A stretch of 64,000 nucleotides of DNA from JAIYDJ01 sp031400505 (GTDB taxonomy: Bacteria > Pseudomonadota > Alphaproteobacteria > Rhodobacterales > Rhodobacteraceae), in contig JANNPZ010000045.1 of assembly GCA_031400505.1 (NCBI GenBank), forward strand, positions 16,352 through 80,351. Reading direction: 5' to 3'. Made by a program: the position numbers and the translations under genes. Below are positions 60,559-64,000 of the stretch, piece by piece. Each line of letters begins with the position of its first letter. The first letter of the stretch is position 1. The notes under the pieces were generated by a model. The model was not told the origin of the DNA and did no database searches. It saw only the letters and a program-made list of their open reading frames with translations.

Positions 60559-62340
60559 ATGCAAGACGACCCTTCTTTCCCTGCTTCGGATCGATCCGCG
60601 GCCCCGACCGAGGGTCCGGGCGCGCTTTACTGGTGGGTCAAGCTGGTTGTCGTGCTGTTGGTGATGCTGGCGGTAGGGGTGGTTCTGGTCACCAACCGCT
60701 GGCTTTCGGAACGGTTCACCGAAACGACCCGAAACCGGGCCGAACTGCGGTTGGCACTGTATTCCGGCAATCTTACATCCGAGTTGCAGCGGACTTCGGT
60801 TGTGCCGTTGCTGTTGTCGGGTGATCCTGCAATCTCGTCGGCCCTGATCAAGCGCGACTTTTCGGGGACGTCCCTGCGACTTATCCAGGTTCAGGCAGAA
60901 ATTGGTGTCGCTTCGATCTTGCTGCTGGATGCGGACGGCCGCACGATGGGGGCGAGCAATCGAAACCTGCTGGGAAAAAGCTATCGCAACGCTGCGCTTT
61001 TCGTCAATGCGCAACGCTCCAAGGACACCGTCTTTACAGTGTCGCCGCGCCCGGGGAACGGATTCGATTTCACATACTCGCGTGAAGTGATGGTGGACGG
61101 CCAGCCTGCCGGGGTGATCGTGGTTGCCGCTGACCTGATGAAATACGAACGCGCCTGGGCCGGGCTGCAAGACGCCGTTCTGATAACGGATTCGCAAGGC
61201 ACCGTCATTCTTGCGACCCAACCGCGCTGGCGTGGGGTTCCGTTGGAGCAGGTGCTGTCGACCGGGGACGATTCATCCGCGCTGAACCGCGCGCTGAAAG
61301 GTGCTGCCGACTGGGCGCAGGACCCGCCGGATGCCTATGTCAGTGGCGAAGGGGTGCTGCGCACGGATACACGTGTGCCGTTCCAGGGCTGGAGGATGGT
61401 TTCTTTCACGACCTACGGTTCGGTCCGCGAACGCGTGAACGGCGTTTTGGCGTTGGAAATCATGGGTTTTGCAATTCTTGCAGCCCTGACGTTTTACATA
61501 CTGTCGCGCCGGGCGTGGTCGCAGAACATGTCGTTTCGTGCGGAGTCTGCCAAGCTGCGCCTGCTGAATGCGCGGTTGCAACGCGAGATTGCCCAGCGGG
61601 AAAAGGTGCAAAAGGATCTTGCCGTAGCCGAGTTGACGCTGGCGCAGTCGTCGAAACTTGCGGCTTTGGGAGAGATGTCAGCGGCGGTCAGCCACGAATT
61701 GAACCAGCCTTTGGCGGCGATGAAGACATATCTTGCGGGTGCGCGGCTGTTGCTGCAACGCAAGCGCCCTGACGAGGCGCTCAGCAGTTTTCAGCGGATC
61801 GATGACCTGATCGAGCGGATGGGTGCGATCACCCGCCAATTGAAATCCTACGCCCGAAAGGGCGGCGATGCCTTTGAACCGGTTGATTTGCGCGCCTGTC
61901 TGTCGGCGGCGCTTTCGATGATGGAGCCGCAGTTGAAGCTGCGGATCGTAAAGATCACCCGGACCGTGCCGCGTGCTCCGGTGACGGTGATGGCCGACCG
62001 GTTGCGGCTGGAGCAGGTTGTGATCAACCTTTTGCGTAACGCACTGGACGCAACTAAGGACAGTGCCGTACCGCAGATTGATCTGATTCTGGCAGCCGGT
62101 GATACAGCGACACTGACGGTGCGCGACAATGGGCACGGGATCAGTGATCTCGATAACCTGTTCGAGCCGTTCTATACGACCAAGAAGCCCGGTGAAGGCA
62201 TCGGACTTGGGCTTGCGATCAGTTCGGGAATTGTCACCGACCTTGGCGGAAGACTGACCGCCCGAAACGCCCCTGATGGCGGTGCGGTGTTTGAAGTGCA
62301 ACTGCCCATTCTGGGCGAAGACGTCAAAGCAGCAGAATGA
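60559..62340 (+). CDS. dctB: C4-dicarboxylate sensor histidine kinase
   Basis: 593 residues. One membrane segment near 25-47, a periplasmic Cache-type domain (ASILLLDADGRTMGASNRN), a second segment near 296-318, a coiled stretch, then SHELNQPLAAMKTY with phospho-acceptor His379, RLEQVVINLLRNALDAT and DNGHGISDLDNLFEPFYTTK. The layout is that of DctB, which senses succinate, fumarate and malate. dctD follows 7 bases later. Confidence 0.9.
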   Translation: MQDDPSFPASDRSAAPTEGPGALYWWVKLVVVLLVMLAVGVVLVTNRWLSERFTETTRNRAELRLALYSGNLTSELQRTSVVPLLLSGDPAISSALIKRDFSGTSLRLIQVQAEIGVASILLLDADGRTMGASNRNLLGKSYRNAALFVNAQRSKDTVFTVSPRPGNGFDFTYSREVMVDGQPAGVIVVAADLMKYERAWAGLQDAVLITDSQGTVILATQPRWRGVPLEQVLSTGDDSSALNRALKGAADWAQDPPDAYVSGEGVLRTDTRVPFQGWRMVSFTTYGSVRERVNGVLALEIMGFAILAALTFYILSRRAWSQNMSFRAESAKLRLLNARLQREIAQREKVQKDLAVAELTLAQSSKLAALGEMSAAVSHELNQPLAAMKTYLAGARLLLQRKRPDEALSSFQRIDDLIERMGAITRQLKSYARKGGDAFEPVDLRACLSAALSMMEPQLKLRIVKITRTVPRAPVTVMADRLRLEQVVINLLRNALDATKDSAVPQIDLILAAGDTATLTVRDNGHGISDLDNLFEPFYTTKKPGEGIGLGLAISSGIVTDLGGRLTARNAPDGGAVFEVQLPILGEDVKAAE

Positions 62341-62347
62341 GGTATTC

Positions 62348-63676
62348 ATGGCCCGCGCGATGAAGGTGGCAATTGTCGATGACGAGGCCGACATGCGGCA
62401 GTCAATCAGCCAATGGCTGGCGCTTTCCGGTTTTGACACAGAGACATACCAAAGCGCCGAAGAGGCGTTGAAGGCGATCGGCCCCGAGTTTCCAGGGGTC
62501 GTGGTCAGCGACATAAAGATGCCGGGCATGGACGGGATGGCATTCCTGAAACGGTTGATGGGAATGGACAGCGGCCTGCCCGTCATTCTGATCACCGGGC
62601 ATGGCGATGTGCCGATGGCGGTAGAGGCGATGCGGGTGGGGGCATTCGACTTTCTGGAAAAGCCGTTCAACCCTGACCGGATGACCGAACTTGCAAAACG
62701 CGCGACCCAGAATCGCCGCCTGACGCTCGACAACCGGGCCTTGCGCCGGGAATTGTCCGACGGGTCGATCCTGATGAAAAAGCTTATTGGCACCAGCGCG
62801 GTGATGGACCGCCTGCGCGAGGATATCCTTGATCTGGGTCAGGCCGACAGCCATGTTCTGATCGACGGGGAAACCGGCACCGGCAAGACGCTGGTGGCGC
62901 ATGCCTTGCATGCTGTCGGGCCGCGGGCAGGGCGGAAATTCGTGACCGTGTCCTGTGCGGCCTGGTCCGAGGATCAGTTGACGGCCAAGCTGTTCGGTCC
63001 GGCCGAAGATGGTGCAATTCCGTTGCTTGAAGAAGCCCGGGGCGGCACGATCTGTCTTGAGGATATAGAAGCGCTGCCCCATGCGCAGCAATCGCGGTTG
63101 CTGACGCTGATCAACGAACAAAGCACGCCGCCCGATACCCGGATCATCGCGATCTGCAACACGCATGCTCCGGACAAAACGGTGGAAGACGCGCTGCGGC
63201 CCGATCTGTTCTACCGTCTGGGTGCTATGACCATCGTTCTGCCGCCCTTGCGGTCTAGGGGCGAGGATATCCTGACGCTGTTTACCGGCATGTCTGAACA
63301 GTTTGCCGAGGAATACGGCTGCGACGCGCCACAAGTGACAGCCCAGGAGGCGGCACAATTGCTGCAAGCACCCTGGCCCGGAAACGTGCGGCAACTGGTC
63401 AACATCGCTGAGCGTGCCGTGTTGCAGAACCGGCGCGGGTCGGGGTCGATAACCAGCCTTCTGATGGCCGACACTGAAAGCTCTGGCATGGCGATGACGA
63501 CCGAAGGCAAGCCGTTGAAGGACTATGTCGAGGCATTCGAACGGATGCTGATTGACAACACGATGCGCCGTCACCGGGGCAGCATTGTAGCTGTGATGGA
63601 CGAGTTGTGCCTGCCGCGCCGGACCCTGAACGAAAAGATGGCGAAGTACGGATTGACACGCGGGGATTACGTCTAG
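62348..63676 (+). CDS. dctD: response regulator DctD-like, without GAFTGA
   Basis: 442 residues. Receiver with phospho-Asp55 (VVVSDIKMPGMDG), AAA+ domain with Walker A GETGTGKT (174-181), GGTICLED (232-239) in place of the usual GGTLFLDE, and PPLRSRGEDI, then a Fis-type helix-turn-helix (RGSIVAVMDELCLPRRTLNE). The GAFTGA loop that contacts sigma54 is replaced by GPAEDGAIP (217-225). It may therefore act with another sigma factor. GAGG precedes the ATG. Confidence 0.88.
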   Translation: MARAMKVAIVDDEADMRQSISQWLALSGFDTETYQSAEEALKAIGPEFPGVVVSDIKMPGMDGMAFLKRLMGMDSGLPVILITGHGDVPMAVEAMRVGAFDFLEKPFNPDRMTELAKRATQNRRLTLDNRALRRELSDGSILMKKLIGTSAVMDRLREDILDLGQADSHVLIDGETGTGKTLVAHALHAVGPRAGRKFVTVSCAAWSEDQLTAKLFGPAEDGAIPLLEEARGGTICLEDIEALPHAQQSRLLTLINEQSTPPDTRIIAICNTHAPDKTVEDALRPDLFYRLGAMTIVLPPLRSRGEDILTLFTGMSEQFAEEYGCDAPQVTAQEAAQLLQAPWPGNVRQLVNIAERAVLQNRRGSGSITSLLMADTESSGMAMTTEGKPLKDYVEAFERMLIDNTMRRHRGSIVAVMDELCLPRRTLNEKMAKYGLTRGDYV

Positions 63677-63983
63677 GCGGGCCGGGTCCGGTTCGACTGG
63701 CGATAGGCGTTTGTCATCCTGCTCGCAGTGGGCAGGGTCACCGGGCGCGTCTGCCCCATGCACCCGCGAAGGATCGGCGGCGCACAAACGAATTTCCGGC
63801 TCGTGCGTGGTCCCGCCACAATCGACGATGGCCGATTCAACCCTTCCGTGTGTGCCAGTTGCGAAATGACCCATTGTCATTCGACAAACTTTGACGTTAC
63901 TGTGAAACATGTGATTTTTTCACAACGGAATTCTCTGCCCCCTACTTGATGCGATGAAACGCGCCGACCGGGGACAGCCGGAT
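63677..63983. other. intergenic region after dctD
   Basis: About 300 bases with no convincing gene. Short frames lack ribosome sites. The last part is AT-richer (near 63896-63950) and may hold a promoter for something beyond the window or a short RNA that ends at the hairpin below. Confidence 0.4.
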
Positions 63984-64000
63984 CGGCCTTTTGGCCGTTT
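63984..64000 (+). terminator. terminator-like hairpin at the window end
   Basis: CGGCC (63984-63988), TTTT, GGCCG (63993-63997), then TTT up to the last base. The T-run may continue outside the window. It could end a short transcript after dctD. Confidence 0.5.

Noticed and set aside
63954..64000. Start of a further gene (ATGAAACGC) at the window end
   Set aside because: No ribosome site and a terminator-like hairpin inside the first 15 codons; cannot be supported.

Overview
The window is a 64 kb piece of a high-GC alphaproteobacterial chromosome. The division and cell-wall cluster order (murD-ftsW-murG-murC-murB-ddl-ftsQ-ftsA-ftsZ-lpxC), DUF2484 proteins between murC and murB, an ATP-synthase zeta (DUF1476) subunit, DUF1638 and a DctB/DctD pair whose regulator lacks GAFTGA all point to Rhodobacteraceae (Rhodobacter/Roseobacter group). 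This assignment is inferred from gene content, not from a search.

Layout. 1-5.4 kb: end of a sugar dehydrogenase gene, an alpha-ketoglutarate-semialdehyde dehydrogenase, a B12-binding-like regulator, and rpe and fba. 5.7-19.6 kb: a 13.8 kb mobile island inserted in the 3' end of tRNA-Asn(GTT), bounded by a 47-bp direct repeat. From its right end leftwards it carries a tyrosine integrase, an AlpA-like regulator, a primase-helicase, an iteron origin just downstream of the primase gene, a serine recombinase, a terminase-small-subunit-like protein, several unknown small genes, a GIY-YIG nuclease, a glycosyltransferase with a tiny coupled membrane protein, and a complete PvuII-type restriction-modification system beside the tRNA. 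The island has replication and recombination genes and a possible packaging gene but no capsid or tail gene, so it looks like a phage satellite (PICI-like) with a defence cargo. 19.8-20.5 kb: a lower-GC orphan gene.

20.5-25.4 kb: a polyamine-type ABC transporter operon (potA-potD-potB-potC) divergent from a LuxR-type regulator. 25.6-34.4 kb: a myo-inositol catabolic cluster (iolJ-like, iolB, iolC, iolD one way; two Gfo/Idh dehydrogenases and iolE the other way) closed by a LacI-family regulator, with a perfect 16-bp palindrome in the divergent promoter region as the likely operator. iolA and an inositol transporter are not in the window.

34.8-51.8 kb: a short-chain dehydrogenase, then the dcw cluster from murD to lpxC, followed by bamD and recN. 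murG is split by a 4-bp tandem duplication; as read, this essential gene is frameshifted. A strong terminator follows ftsZ.

51.8-58.5 kb: a SnoaL-like protein; a one-carbon set (51-residue membrane protein, DUF1638, corrinoid protein, homocysteine methyltransferase-type enzyme) around a divergent radical-SAM gene; an MprF-like lipid aminoacyltransferase; and the ATP-synthase zeta subunit. 58.7-63.7 kb: purC-purS-purQ, then the dctB-dctD two-component pair.
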